Positions 24,328 through 33,349 of a DNA stretch of 64,000 bases are shown in pieces; positions within the stretch are counted from its first letter, which is position 1, and each line of letters opens with the position of its first letter. Origin of the DNA: Candidatus Aminicenantota bacterium. Its GTDB lineage: Bacteria; Acidobacteriota; Aminicenantia; S016-38. Position numbers and translations under genes: made by a program. The notes beneath the pieces were generated by a model. It was given only the letters and a program-made list of their open reading frames with translations, was not told where the DNA came from and searched no databases. The DNA lies in the NCBI GenBank assembly GCA_027068075.1, contig JAMOUJ010000002.1:1-64000 (forward strand), written 5' to 3'.

Positions 24328-24356
24328 ATTTTAGGTTAAAGATTGCCAAATTTCAA
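24328..24356 (-). promoter_or_regulatory. sigma-70-type promoter of the propeller operon
   Basis: Minus strand TTGAAA, 17-bp spacer, TAAAAT. A TTTGGCA inside the spacer recalls a sigma-54 -24 element, but no TTGC follows at the right distance. Confidence 0.45.
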
Positions 24357-24398
24357 CATAAGGGAATTGTCGCCCCCAAAGGGAGGGAAAACTGGTCA

Positions 24399-25274
24399 TC
24401 ACACCTGACCGCCTTCTCCGTCCTCCCTGCATTTCTCCCACTCAAACTCCAGGGTAGAGTGAACGATGTTGAACTTCTCCCTTAAGGTGGCCTTTATCCT
24501 TTTTTTAAGGTCCTCCAGAAGGGACGCCTGGGTACATCCCGTTAAAATGTGGGCCTCCATGGCCGTTATGTTTGAGCAAAGGCTCCATATGTGTATGTGG
24601 TGAACATCCTTCACCCCCTCCAGTTCCATCAGGGCGGCGGCAATCTTCTCCGGCTCCAGGCCAGGAGGAGCGAATTCAAGAAGGATTCTCAGGGTCTCTT
24701 TCAGCAAAGCCAGGGAGGAGAAAAGGACGAAAAGGGAGATGGCCATGGCCAGGAGGGGATCAATCTTCGGGGTGGCTCCGGCCCAGATGAGGACCGAACC
24801 CACCACCACCGCCAACGAGGACAGGGTATCGGAAAGGACATGAAGAAAGGCTCCCTTTATGTTGATGTCTTCCTTCTCACCGTGGAGCAAAAAGGCCACC
24901 ACCAGATTCACCACAAGACCCACCATGGCCACGGCAAACATGAGGGGAGCCTTAACCGGAGAAGGTTTTTTCAACCTTCCCAGGGCGCTGAAAAAGATCC
25001 AGAAACTCACCGCCAGCAAAAGAACCCCGTTGAGGAAGGCCGCCAGAATTTCGTAGCGGTGATATCCGAAGGTTTTTCTTCCCGAGGGGGGCCTCCTGGA
25101 GATTTTAACCGCCGCAAAGGATATGAGGAGCGAAAAGAAATCTCTGAGCATGTGAAAGGAATCCCCCAGGAGGGAAAGGGAGCCTGAGAGAATTCCCCCT
25201 GCCAACTCCAGAACGAAAAAGGCCAGGGTTAGGTATATGGAAAGCCGAAGGGCCCTTTCCCTGGATTCACCCAT
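24399..25274 (-). CDS. cation diffusion facilitator (Zn/Cd/Co efflux)
   Basis: A 291-residue CDF transporter that exchanges divalent metal for protons. Metal-site motif SFHMLRDFFSLL in helix 2 (first Asp of the usual HxxxD read as H..RD), FLHVLSDTLSSLAVVVGSVLI in helix 5, and a cytoplasmic C-terminal domain with VHHIHIWSL. The usual HxxxD of helix 5 is intact (HVLSD). The ATG at 25274 overlaps the stop of the small gene upstream. Confidence 0.9.
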   Translation of the reverse strand: MGESRERALRLSIYLTLAFFVLELAGGILSGSLSLLGDSFHMLRDFFSLLISFAAVKISRRPPSGRKTFGYHRYEILAAFLNGVLLLAVSFWIFFSALGRLKKPSPVKAPLMFAVAMVGLVVNLVVAFLLHGEKEDINIKGAFLHVLSDTLSSLAVVVGSVLIWAGATPKIDPLLAMAISLFVLFSSLALLKETLRILLEFAPPGLEPEKIAAALMELEGVKDVHHIHIWSLCSNITAMEAHILTGCTQASLLEDLKKRIKATLREKFNIVHSTLEFEWEKCREDGEGGQV

Positions 25275-25471
25275 CACTTCTTTTCCTTGAAGTAAGCGTG
25301 CTCCTTCCTGAGTTCCTCTATCAGGTCCTTAACCTTCCATTCCAGGGATGTGGGGGTGGTGACGGCGGGAATGAGGTCCACATCCCTCCCCAGGGCCGAC
25401 TTCAACGCCCTAAGAACCCGGTCCAGTTCCTCCCGGGTGAAACCGTGAAAAATAACGACCCGTTCCTCCAT
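25274..25471 (-). CDS. DUF3783-type small protein
   Basis: A 65-residue protein matching the DUF3783 pattern: VIFHGFTREELDRVLRAL, a central AVTTPTSLEWKVKDLIEEL and the closing REHAYFKE-like end (here RKEHAYFKEKK). GGGAGGCGTC precedes the ATG. Function unknown; coupled to the CDF gene. Confidence 0.75.
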   Translation of the reverse strand: MEERVVIFHGFTREELDRVLRALKSALGRDVDLIPAVTTPTSLEWKVKDLIEELRKEHAYFKEKK

Positions 25472-25480
25472 GACGCCTCC

Positions 25481-26083
25481 CTATCCGATTTTCAGCAAGT
25501 ATAATCCCAGGGAGAAGAAAAAACTCCCGAGAAAAAGGGCCAGGGAAACGACCTTTAGGAAAATTTCCTTTCTCTTTTCCTCGGAAACGCTGAAGAAGTA
25601 GAGAAGACCGAAACCCATGGCGGCCAGAAAAACCGCCCCCGCCGAGAACCAAAGGAATCCCCGACCCGCCGTCCCCCGTCCCACCATGACCACGGGGAGG
25701 ATAAAGATGCTCATGCCCGCCCCGGCGTGGACCAGGGCCACGGCAAAACTCCCCCAGTCCTTGGAATAGGTGTGGGCTAAAAGTATGAATAACAGCCCAA
25801 AAAAGGCGAAGGCGGAAAAAAGGGTGGTTCTTTCCGGGGCGAAGTTGGCCACCAGCCCAAGGTTCACCCCCAGGGGATAAAGGCACGAAAAAAGAACGAA
25901 GGCCTTCTTCCAGAGGATGGAAGTGCCCCGATTAAAGAGCAGGAAGGACAACATCGCAGAAACCGCAAAACCCGACCCCATGAACCACCGAACGGCCCCT
26001 TGAAACAAAAGGAAAGAGAGCCCCAGGGAAACCAGAGAAAAAATTCCGGCCAAGCCGAAAAAAAATCTATCCATGGTCTTCAT
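25481..26083 (-). CDS. membrane protein of unknown function
   Basis: 200 residues with six hydrophobic segments (for example FGLAGIFSLVSLGLSFLLF, AVFLAAMGFGLLYFF). No motif recognised. It is probably co-transcribed with the DUF3783 and CDF genes downstream. Confidence 0.65.
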   Translation of the reverse strand: MKTMDRFFFGLAGIFSLVSLGLSFLLFQGAVRWFMGSGFAVSAMLSFLLFNRGTSILWKKAFVLFSCLYPLGVNLGLVANFAPERTTLFSAFAFFGLLFILLAHTYSKDWGSFAVALVHAGAGMSIFILPVVMVGRGTAGRGFLWFSAGAVFLAAMGFGLLYFFSVSEEKRKEIFLKVVSLALFLGSFFFSLGLYLLKIG

Positions 26084-26217
26084 CAGGTATATTCTATTGA
26101 AACGGCAATAATTTTCAAGGGCAAAGGAAACATTTTAGGACATCATAAATCAAAAAACCGGTGAAAAACGGTTGCATTTTTGTTCTTCTTGTGGTAAGAA
26201 TTGGGAGGAGGTGAGCC

Positions 26218-26904
26218 TTGAGTGTAACTAAGAGATATTTTTTGAGTGTGTTAATCGTCTTAATGGCAACCCCTCTTTTTCCGTCCACTAAGGAACACAA
26301 ATACGCAGTGATTACGGTCTCCGCCGCCAACATCAGGGAAAAACCCACCACCAAAGCCGCCGTCCTCACCATCGGCAGATACGGCTTCAGATATCCCCTT
26401 CTGGAAGACCTGGGACCCTGGCTGAAGATAAAACTCCCCGACGGAAGGACCGGGTTCGTCTACTCTCCCCTGGCCAGAATAGAGGGGGAAAAGGTGATAA
26501 TCAAGAAGGTTGCGGTCCCTTCAAAGCCTCCCAAGGCCCAGCCGAAACCCATAGGTCCACTTCCCACCACCGCCGAAGGAAAGTTCAACCTTGGGAAAAA
26601 ACTTTATTATCAGGACCGCTACAAGGAAGCCATCCAGGTGCTGGAAAAAGCCCTGGTGGACGCTTCGGCCATAGTCAACGAAGGGAAAAGAAGGCAAGTT
26701 TCAGGAGACGCCTATTTCTTCATGGGGCTGTCTTATCTCGGACTGAAGGATTACTCCAGGGCCAAGGAGGCCTTCAAGAAAACCCTGAGGCTGGTGCCCG
26801 ACTACTCCCTTAATGTAACGCCGGAAAAATACGGCGACGAAGTAATCCTGTGGTGGAAAAGGGCGGAAAAGGAAGTGGAAAGGGAAATCATGGAGGGGAA
26901 ATAA
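26218..26904 (+). CDS. secreted SH3-domain protein with TPR-like repeats
   Basis: 228 residues from a TTG start with GGGAGGAGGTGAG just upstream. Signal-like segment (YFLSVLIVLMATPLF), bacterial SH3 domain about 25-90 (VSAANIREKPTTKAAVL, WLKIKLPDGRTGFVY), Pro/Lys linker, then TPR-like helices about 120-200 (KLYYQDRYKEAIQVLEKAL, GLSYLGLKDYSRAKEAFKK). A periplasmic binding or scaffolding role is likely. It heads a plus-strand run of four secreted proteins, three of which have SH3 domains. Confidence 0.78.
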   Translation: MSVTKRYFLSVLIVLMATPLFPSTKEHKYAVITVSAANIREKPTTKAAVLTIGRYGFRYPLLEDLGPWLKIKLPDGRTGFVYSPLARIEGEKVIIKKVAVPSKPPKAQPKPIGPLPTTAEGKFNLGKKLYYQDRYKEAIQVLEKALVDASAIVNEGKRRQVSGDAYFFMGLSYLGLKDYSRAKEAFKKTLRLVPDYSLNVTPEKYGDEVILWWKRAEKEVEREIMEGK

Positions 26905-27038
26905 TTTCCCTTTAAGCCCTGCTTCCCAGGGAATTCGTGGGGGTGAAAATGTCCATTAATCGCCGGGGAATTCCTTCCTTCTTTCTGGAAGGGAAAAACC
27001 TCCCGTGGCAATCAATGAGAACAAAAAGGAGGTATAAA

Positions 27039-28208
27039 ATGAGAAAGACCGTTTTGATTTTTATGGGTCTGGTCCTTCTTCTGGGCTCAGGCTTTGCCCA
27101 GGAGAAGGTGGTGGAGAAGAAATACGCCGTGGCCGTCAGGGAGGCTAACATCCGCTCCATGCCCTCCACCCAGGGCGAAATCATATATGTGGCCCGGGTG
27201 GGGGAGAAAATGGAAATCTTGGAGGAGATGGGACAGTGGCTCAAGGTGAAAACCCCTTCCGGGGCGGTGGGTTATGTATGGGGCAATTTGGTGAGGGTTG
27301 AGGTGGAAAGGACGGTGAAAGAGGAGGCCCCTCCGCAGCCAAAGCCTCCTGCTCCTAAACCCCAAACTCCTGCCAAGCCCCAGGCACCTGCCAAACCCCA
27401 GGCTCCACCGGTTCCCACCACTTCAGGGGTCTCCAAGCCCTTTGGGTTCAACCTCTCCTTCAACTTCGCCATGGTAAACCCCAGGGAATTCAACGCCATA
27501 TCCAGTTTCTACAACGGCGTGTTTTCCTACTTCGCTAATAATCCCTCAACCTCCCTGGATCACCCCCTGGATCTGGTAAAACACACCCTTGGGGGTGAAG
27601 GGGAATTCGTTTACAGGCTAAGCGAAAAATTCGGCATCGGCCTCGGTTTTTCCTACGAAAGCGTAAACCAGAAGGGAGACTCCACCGTCTCCTCCGGCAC
27701 CTCTTATTTCAAAGTTGACCAGGAACTCAACTCCTCAATTTACGGTCCGCAGGTTTCCTTCCATCTATTCGTGCCGGCCCAGATGGTTGGCCTGGACCTT
27801 TTTGCCAGAGCAGGCTATTATTTCGGGAACTTCTCCCTTGATTACAACTTCTCAAGGTCCTCCGGTTCTCCCTGGTATTACAAATACGACCAAATATCCA
27901 AGTCCACGGTGGGCTTTGGCGGGGGAGCGCGGGTTAGCATGGCCGTGGGGGAAACCGCCAGTTTGTTCCTGGGAGCGGGATACAGATTCATCAAGTTTAC
28001 CAACATGGAAGCCACTTATCTCTCCGGTGGTGGCCATCCCTATACCGCTGACCTCTACTTCGCAGAGGTGGAAACCCCGGCAGGATATCTTGACGACCTC
28101 TTCGTAACCAGCAGTGCCCCATCGGGTCGTGGAATCAGAAACGCTCACCGGGCGGAGTTCAATTTCTCGGGCTTCTACATGAACGCAGGCCTGAGTTTCA
28201 GATTTTAA
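27039..28208 (+). CDS. SH3 domain plus outer-membrane barrel protein, copy 1
   Basis: 389 residues. The ATG at 27039 is preceded by AAAAAGGAGGTATAAA. Signal peptide ending GSGFAQ; SH3 domain about 25-90 (VREANIRSMPSTQGEI, WLKVKTPSGAVGYVWG); Pro/Ala/Lys linker with repeats of PAKPQAP; then a beta-rich region to the C-terminal GFYMNAGLSFRF, an aromatic ending typical of outer-membrane barrels. The SH3 part is nearly identical in DNA to the paralogue at 28710, while the barrel is diverged. Likely links peptidoglycan or a periplasmic partner with the outer membrane. Confidence 0.8.
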   Translation: MRKTVLIFMGLVLLLGSGFAQEKVVEKKYAVAVREANIRSMPSTQGEIIYVARVGEKMEILEEMGQWLKVKTPSGAVGYVWGNLVRVEVERTVKEEAPPQPKPPAPKPQTPAKPQAPAKPQAPPVPTTSGVSKPFGFNLSFNFAMVNPREFNAISSFYNGVFSYFANNPSTSLDHPLDLVKHTLGGEGEFVYRLSEKFGIGLGFSYESVNQKGDSTVSSGTSYFKVDQELNSSIYGPQVSFHLFVPAQMVGLDLFARAGYYFGNFSLDYNFSRSSGSPWYYKYDQISKSTVGFGGGARVSMAVGETASLFLGAGYRFIKFTNMEATYLSGGGHPYTADLYFAEVETPAGYLDDLFVTSSAPSGRGIRNAHRAEFNFSGFYMNAGLSFRF

Positions 28209-28218
28209 GGAGGTCCCC

Positions 28219-28674
28219 ATGGGTAAAAAATGGCTGGTACTTCCCTTTTTAGCCTTCCTTCTATCCCAGTGTCAGATAGCCCAGAGGCTGGCCATAGCCA
28301 ATTGCAAATACAAATTTCTGAATGTCTATCCAGTCCGGGTTGGCCTGACCTCCATGGACCTAAAACTCTCCATTCAGGTAGACAACCCCAACCCCATTGA
28401 TGTGGTGCTGGATAGATTGGGATTTGACCTCTTCGTCAACGGCTCCATGGTGAGTTCCGGCGAAATAGCCCAGCCCATAACCATTCCCGCCGGCGGCAGA
28501 ACCGTCCTTGAGCCTACGGTCAAAATATCCTACATAAGGGCAGGAATTTCCATCGTAAAGGCCATAAAAAGAAACCAGGCGGACTACGAAATCAGAGGCA
28601 GGGCCACCTACCTGGTAGGGGGAAGGGAATTCACCTTTCCGGTGAAGATACTTTCAGGGGAGGTGCTAAGATAA
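28219..28674 (+). CDS. LEA14-like (WHy domain) lipoprotein
   Basis: 151 residues with a lipoprotein signal (lipobox-like LLSQC) and the WHy pattern: LKLSIQVDNPNPIDVVLDRLGFDLFVNG, then ITIPAGG and FPVKILSGEV at the end. Members are periplasmic or stress-related proteins of unclear function. It sits between the two SH3-barrel paralogues. Confidence 0.8.
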   Translation: MGKKWLVLPFLAFLLSQCQIAQRLAIANCKYKFLNVYPVRVGLTSMDLKLSIQVDNPNPIDVVLDRLGFDLFVNGSMVSSGEIAQPITIPAGGRTVLEPTVKISYIRAGISIVKAIKRNQADYEIRGRATYLVGGREFTFPVKILSGEVLR

Positions 28675-28709
28675 AGGCAAGATAGAATAAACTTAAAGGA
28701 GGCTTGCCT

Positions 28710-29807
28710 ATGGGAAGGGGGAAGTTTATTTTATCTCTTCTGGCCTTAATCATTCTTCTGGGCTCAGGCTTTGCCCAGGAGAAGGTGGTGGAGAAGAAAT
28801 ACGCCGTGGCCGTCAGGGAGGCCAATGTCCGCTCCATGCCCTCCACCCAGGGCGAAATCGTACATGTGGCCCGGGTGGGGGAGAAGATGGAAATCCTGGA
28901 GGAGATGGGACAGTGGCTCAAGGTGAAAACCCCCTCCGGGGCGGTGGGTTATGTATGGGGCAATTCGGTGAGGGTTCAAAAAATAATAAGGAAAATCCCT
29001 GCTTCTCCAAAACTCCCCAATCCTCCGCCATTCCCGGTCAAAGATTCAAAACCCTTCAACTTCAATTTCGGATTCAATTATGCCTCGGTAAACCCAGGCG
29101 ACTTCAACGCAGAGACAAGGCTGAACAATTTTATGGCCACCTTTTTCGGTCTCAGCAACTCCGGGGATTTAGACCATCCCCTGGAAGAACTGACCCGAAC
29201 CATCGGTGGACAGGGGGAATTCACATACTACTTCAAAGAAAACCTCGGCATGGGACTGGGATTTTCCTTTGAAAAGGGAAACCTGGAGGGGAGCGCCACC
29301 GTCTCAGGAAATAGCGGTTTCGCTAAACTCTCCCAGGACCTTAAAGCCTCCATCTACGGTCCTTACCTTATCCTTTACATTCTTATTCCCTCCACGAAGC
29401 CACCTGTGGAATTCTACGCCAGAGCCGGTTATTCTCTGGGGAAGTTTTCTCTGGATTACCTCCAGACCGACTCCACCGGTGGAAATTCCTATAAGCAGAT
29501 AAAGGACATTACTAAGGGAGCGTTAAACTTCGCAGCGGGGATTCAGACGAAGATATTTTTAAGCCCCGGAGCGGGAATTTTCCTGAGCGGAGGTTACAGA
29601 TTCCTCAAGTTCAAAAAAATGAAGGCCACCGTCACCACCCCATCGGGCTCTTCCAGCGGAAATCTGTACTATGTAGAATACCTCACCCTTCCGTTTTTGG
29701 AGGTGGGCAACACCCCACCCCGGGGACCGGATGTGTCGCAGTCTCGGCCAGCGGTGTTTGACTTCTCAGGCATCTATCTCAACGCAGGTTTTTACCTGAA
29801 CTTCTAA
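28710..29807 (+). CDS. SH3 domain plus outer-membrane barrel protein, copy 2
   Basis: 365 residues from the ATG at 28710, seven bases after AAAGGAGG. Same signal and SH3 domain as copy 1 almost base for base (28758-28975 against 27085-27298), a shorter linker, and a barrel-like C-terminal region ending GIYLNAGFYLNF. Tandem duplication with the SH3 part kept alike, by selection or gene conversion. Confidence 0.8.
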   Translation: MGRGKFILSLLALIILLGSGFAQEKVVEKKYAVAVREANVRSMPSTQGEIVHVARVGEKMEILEEMGQWLKVKTPSGAVGYVWGNSVRVQKIIRKIPASPKLPNPPPFPVKDSKPFNFNFGFNYASVNPGDFNAETRLNNFMATFFGLSNSGDLDHPLEELTRTIGGQGEFTYYFKENLGMGLGFSFEKGNLEGSATVSGNSGFAKLSQDLKASIYGPYLILYILIPSTKPPVEFYARAGYSLGKFSLDYLQTDSTGGNSYKQIKDITKGALNFAAGIQTKIFLSPGAGIFLSGGYRFLKFKKMKATVTTPSGSSSGNLYYVEYLTLPFLEVGNTPPRGPDVSQSRPAVFDFSGIYLNAGFYLNF

Positions 29808-29812
29808 CTCGT

Positions 29813-29856
29813 CCCCCCTTCTTTCCGCTTAGTTGAAAGAAGGGGGGTTTTGGTTT
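29813..29856 (+). terminator. intrinsic terminator after the SH3-barrel operon
   Basis: CCCCCCTTCTTTC, a 9-base loop, GAAAGAAGGGGGG, then TTTTGGTTT: a 13-bp perfect stem. Confidence 0.92.
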
Positions 29857-29895
29857 AATATATTTGGTGAAGTTTCATAACAAAAGGAGGGCGTC

Positions 29896-31041
29896 ATGAT
29901 AAAGAAACTATACCTCGTATCTCCCGGTCCGGTTCCCATACCGGAAGAGGCCCTGGTGGAGGCCGCAAAACCTATAATCCACCACAGAACGGAACTTTTC
30001 TCCGAAATGTTTATGGATGTGGCCGAAGGGATGAAGTATGTATTCGGCACCAAGCAGGATGTCTTCATCCTTGCATCCTCCGGCACAGGGGCCATGGAGG
30101 CGGCGGTGGCAAACCTTCTTTCGCCGGGGGACGAAGTTATAACCATCAACGGCGGAAAATTTGGGGAAAGGTGGGGAGAAATAGCCAGGGCCTGGGGCCT
30201 TAAGGTTCACGAGATAAAACTGGAATGGGGAGAACCCTTTACCGGGGAACAACTGGCAGAAGAGTTGAAGAAGCATCCCGGAACCAAGGCGGTCTTCTCC
30301 ACCCTGAGCGAAACCTCCTCCGGCTCCGTTTACGACATCAAGTCCTTTGCCCGGGCCACGGCGGAGACCCAGGCGGTGCTGGTGGTGGACGGGATAAGCG
30401 GTCTGGGGGCCACCCCCTGTCCCATGGACGAATGGGGCGTGGATGTGCTGGTGGCAGGCTCCCAGAAGGCCCTTATGGTCCCCCCGGGGATAGCCTACAT
30501 AGCCCTTTCGGAAAAGGCATGGAAACTCACCGAATCCTCCACCCTTCCCAAATACTATTTTGACCTCAAGGCCTACAAGAAAAGTCTGGGCAAGAACACT
30601 ACCCCCTACACCCCTGCCATAACCCTGATAATTCAGCAGAGAAAAACCCTGGAATTCATAAAGAAAATAGGGCTGGAGACCCTCTTTGAACACCACAGAA
30701 TTCTGGCGGACGCCACCCGGGCCGGCGTAAAGGCCATGGGACTTGAACTTCTCTCCAAAATTCCCGGAAACATAGCCACGGCGGTGAAGGTTCCCGAGGG
30801 GGTGGATGGCGTCCAGTTGGTGAAGACCGTCCAGAAAAAATACGGCGTTTACATCGCCGGTGGACAGAGTCAGTACAAGGGCAAAATCTTCCGGATAGCC
30901 CACCTGGGGTACATGGGGGCCTTTGACATAATAACCGCCCTTTCTGCGGTGGAAATGGCCCTGGCGGAGCAGGGATACAAATTTGAAATGGGTGCCGGGG
31001 TAAAGGCAGCCATGGAAGTCTTCAGGAGGGAATGGAAATGA
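29896..31041 (+). CDS. class V aminotransferase (alanine-glyoxylate/serine-pyruvate family), probable serine pathway
   Basis: 381 residues, PLP-dependent. The N-terminus LVSPGPVPIPEEAL and the cofactor lysine region AGSQKALMVPPG are typical; VVDGISGLGA contains the PLP-binding Asp. It overlaps the following serA-type gene (ATGA). In many thermophiles and archaea this aminotransferase acts as the phosphoserine aminotransferase, and the pairing with 3-phosphoglycerate dehydrogenase supports that here. GGAGGGCGTC lies before the ATG. Confidence 0.88.
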   Translation: MIKKLYLVSPGPVPIPEEALVEAAKPIIHHRTELFSEMFMDVAEGMKYVFGTKQDVFILASSGTGAMEAAVANLLSPGDEVITINGGKFGERWGEIARAWGLKVHEIKLEWGEPFTGEQLAEELKKHPGTKAVFSTLSETSSGSVYDIKSFARATAETQAVLVVDGISGLGATPCPMDEWGVDVLVAGSQKALMVPPGIAYIALSEKAWKLTESSTLPKYYFDLKAYKKSLGKNTTPYTPAITLIIQQRKTLEFIKKIGLETLFEHHRILADATRAGVKAMGLELLSKIPGNIATAVKVPEGVDGVQLVKTVQKKYGVYIAGGQSQYKGKIFRIAHLGYMGAFDIITALSAVEMALAEQGYKFEMGAGVKAAMEVFRREWK

Positions 31042-31934
31042 AGATTCTGATCTGCGATAAAATCGCTCCGGAGGTGGTGGAGGAACTCAAAAAATTGGGG
31101 GATGTGGTTTATAAAACCGGCATGGATCCCGAGGAATTAAAGCGGGAAATTGCCGACGCCCATGTGGCCGTGGTCCGCTCTGCCACGAAACTCCGCCGGG
31201 AAATTCTCCAGGAAGCCAAGAACCTGAAACTCATAGTGAGGGCAGGTGTGGGCCTGGACAACATAGACCTGGAAGCGGCCAGGGAACTGGGAATTGAGGT
31301 GAGAAACACCCCGGCTGCCACCTCCATATCCGTGGCGGAACTCGTTCTCGGGCTCATGCTTTCCGCCGCCCGGATGATCCCCATGGCCTACGCCTCCATG
31401 AAGGAGCACAAATGGGAGAAGAAAAAATTTCAGGGGACGGAACTCTACGGAAAAACCCTGGGGGTCATCGGTTTCGGAAGGATTGGAAGGGAAGTGGCCA
31501 AAAGGGCCCTGGGCTTCGGAATGAAGGTCCTGTGGTTTGATGTAATGGATGTAAAGACCGATTTGCCGGTGGAAAGGGCTGATTTTGACACCCTCCTCTC
31601 CTCCAGCGATTTTATAACCCTACATGTTCCCCTCATTCCCCAGACCAAATATCTGATAAACTCGGAAGCCATTTCAAAGATGAAGGACGGAGCCGTGCTG
31701 GTAAACGCCGCCCGGGGAGGGGTGGTGGAAGAAAGGGCCGTCCTGGAGGCCCTGGAGTCCGGAAAACTCGGCTTTTACTGCGTGGATGTTTACGAAAAGG
31801 AGCCCACGGACAACTTCGCCCTCGTTGACCATCCCAGGGTTATACCCACCCCCCACATAGGGGCTTCCACCCGGGAAGGCCAACTGCGGGCAGGCATGGA
31901 AGTGGTAAAAATAGTAAAAGAGTTCTTCGCCTGA
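31038..31934 (+). CDS. serA: D-3-phosphoglycerate dehydrogenase, short form
   Basis: 298 residues: Rossmann motif GVIGFGRIGREVAKRA, substrate region VVRSATKL and RAGVGLDNID, catalytic His in TPHIGAST with Glu in the EKEP segment. It lacks the C-terminal ACT regulatory domain of long SerA, so serine feedback via ACT is not expected. I prefer the ATG at 31038 (seven bases after AGGAGGG, overlapping the upstream stop) over 31032. First step of serine synthesis from 3-phosphoglycerate. Confidence 0.88.
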   Translation: MKILICDKIAPEVVEELKKLGDVVYKTGMDPEELKREIADAHVAVVRSATKLRREILQEAKNLKLIVRAGVGLDNIDLEAARELGIEVRNTPAATSISVAELVLGLMLSAARMIPMAYASMKEHKWEKKKFQGTELYGKTLGVIGFGRIGREVAKRALGFGMKVLWFDVMDVKTDLPVERADFDTLLSSSDFITLHVPLIPQTKYLINSEAISKMKDGAVLVNAARGGVVEERAVLEALESGKLGFYCVDVYEKEPTDNFALVDHPRVIPTPHIGASTREGQLRAGMEVVKIVKEFFA

Positions 31935-33349
31935 TGGAGGAAAAGGACCTTCTATTTGAAACCCAGAGGGTCTACACAGTAAAGCAGATAAGTCTCCTGA
32001 TAAAGGGCGAAATAGAAAAGATCGGGTATGTTTTCGTGAGGGGAGAGGTGTCCAACGCACACCTCTCCCACTCCGGCCACTTCTATTTTGACCTCAGGGA
32101 GGAGAACCACACCCTGGCGGTGGTCCTCTTCAAGAACCGCACCCGGGGCATGCTCAGACTTCCCAAGGACGGGGAGAAGGTGGAGGTGGGAGGAAGGCTC
32201 ACCACCTACGAGGGGAAAAGTCAATACCAGATAATAGCCGATGTGGTGGTTCAGCGGGGGATCGGTGAACTGCGGGAGGCGGTGGAGAAACTCAAGAAAA
32301 AACTCATGGCCGAGGGACTTTTTGAGCCGGAGCACAAGAAACCCCTGCCCCTCCTCCCCAGGAGAATCGGGGTGGTAACCTCCCCACACGGGGCCGCCAT
32401 CATGGACATCATAAGAACCATAAGACGGAGGAATTCTTCGGTCCACATATTCCTCTACCCTGCCCGGGTTCAGGGGGAAGGGGCCGAGGATGACATAGTC
32501 CGGGGCATTGAAGCCTTCAACAGATGGGGGGAGGTGGATGTAATAATCGTGGGAAGGGGCGGAGGAAGTTTTGAAGACCTCATGGCCTTCAATTCCGAAA
32601 GGGTAGCCCGGGCCATATTTGCCTCCAGGATCCCCGTTATATCGGCGGTGGGACACGAGGTTGACTTCACCATAGCGGACTTCGTGGCGGACCTGAGGGC
32701 AGCCACCCCCACGGCGGCGGCGGAACTGGTTATAAAGAGCCGGGAGGAACTGGCGGAAAAACTCAACTCCCTCCACAGGGCCCTTTCTTCCTCCCTGGAA
32801 GCCCTGGTCAACCGAAGAACCCGCCAACTCCTGGAATTGGAACGGGCCCTAAGGCGCTCCGAGGTGCTTTTCTACAACACATTCCGGGATTTTGACCGCA
32901 TCTACGAAGGACTCTTGAACTCCCTGGGAAGATTCGTGGAGGCCAAGAGGAGAAAACTTTCCTCCCTGAGCATGAGAATACTTAAAACAAGTCCGGTGGT
33001 GGGGGCGGAAAAGAGGGTGAGAAACCTCAAGGAACGCCTCCTCAAACTCTCCCCCGCCGGGAGGGTAAAACTTCTCCGGGAAAAGGTAGAAGGCTCCCAC
33101 CTCAGGTTAAACCGCGGAATGCGGGAAAAACTGGAACGCAGTAAGGCGACGGTGGAGTCCCTGGAAAAGAACCTGAGGATGCTGAGCCCCTATTCGGTCC
33201 TGGAGAGGGGATACTCCATAGTTATGAAGGACGGTAAGGTGGTGAGGGATGCGGCCCAACTGGGAAAGGGCGATAGGGTAAAGGTGAAACTTCACCGGGG
33301 CGGATTCCTCTCCAGGGTGGAGGACCTCTGGTCCCTTCCCCTGGACTAA
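31934..33349 (+). CDS. xseA: exodeoxyribonuclease VII large subunit
   Basis: 471 residues: OB-fold N-terminal region about 1-100 (GEVSNAHLSHSGHFYFDLR), catalytic domain with RRIGVVTSPHGAAIMDI and VGRGGGSFEDLMAFNSE, AVGHEVDFTIADFVADLRAATPTAAAE, and a long coiled-coil tail. The start overlaps the serA stop by one base. No small subunit gene (xseB) follows; the gene is convergent with the symporter, their stops overlapping. Confidence 0.93.
   Translation: MEEKDLLFETQRVYTVKQISLLIKGEIEKIGYVFVRGEVSNAHLSHSGHFYFDLREENHTLAVVLFKNRTRGMLRLPKDGEKVEVGGRLTTYEGKSQYQIIADVVVQRGIGELREAVEKLKKKLMAEGLFEPEHKKPLPLLPRRIGVVTSPHGAAIMDIIRTIRRRNSSVHIFLYPARVQGEGAEDDIVRGIEAFNRWGEVDVIIVGRGGGSFEDLMAFNSERVARAIFASRIPVISAVGHEVDFTIADFVADLRAATPTAAAELVIKSREELAEKLNSLHRALSSSLEALVNRRTRQLLELERALRRSEVLFYNTFRDFDRIYEGLLNSLGRFVEAKRRKLSSLSMRILKTSPVVGAEKRVRNLKERLLKLSPAGRVKLLREKVEGSHLRLNRGMREKLERSKATVESLEKNLRMLSPYSVLERGYSIVMKDGKVVRDAAQLGKGDRVKVKLHRGGFLSRVEDLWSLPLD

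Noticed and set aside
24335-24356. TTTGGCA upstream of the propeller operon as a sigma-54 -24 element
   Set aside because: No TTGC at the required distance; a TTGAAA/TAAAAT pair with a 17-bp spacer fits better.
27360-27420. Repeat of Pro-Ala-Lys-Pro-Gln units as a minisatellite
   Set aside because: It is a short linker between SH3 and barrel domains with in-frame codons; only two to three units.
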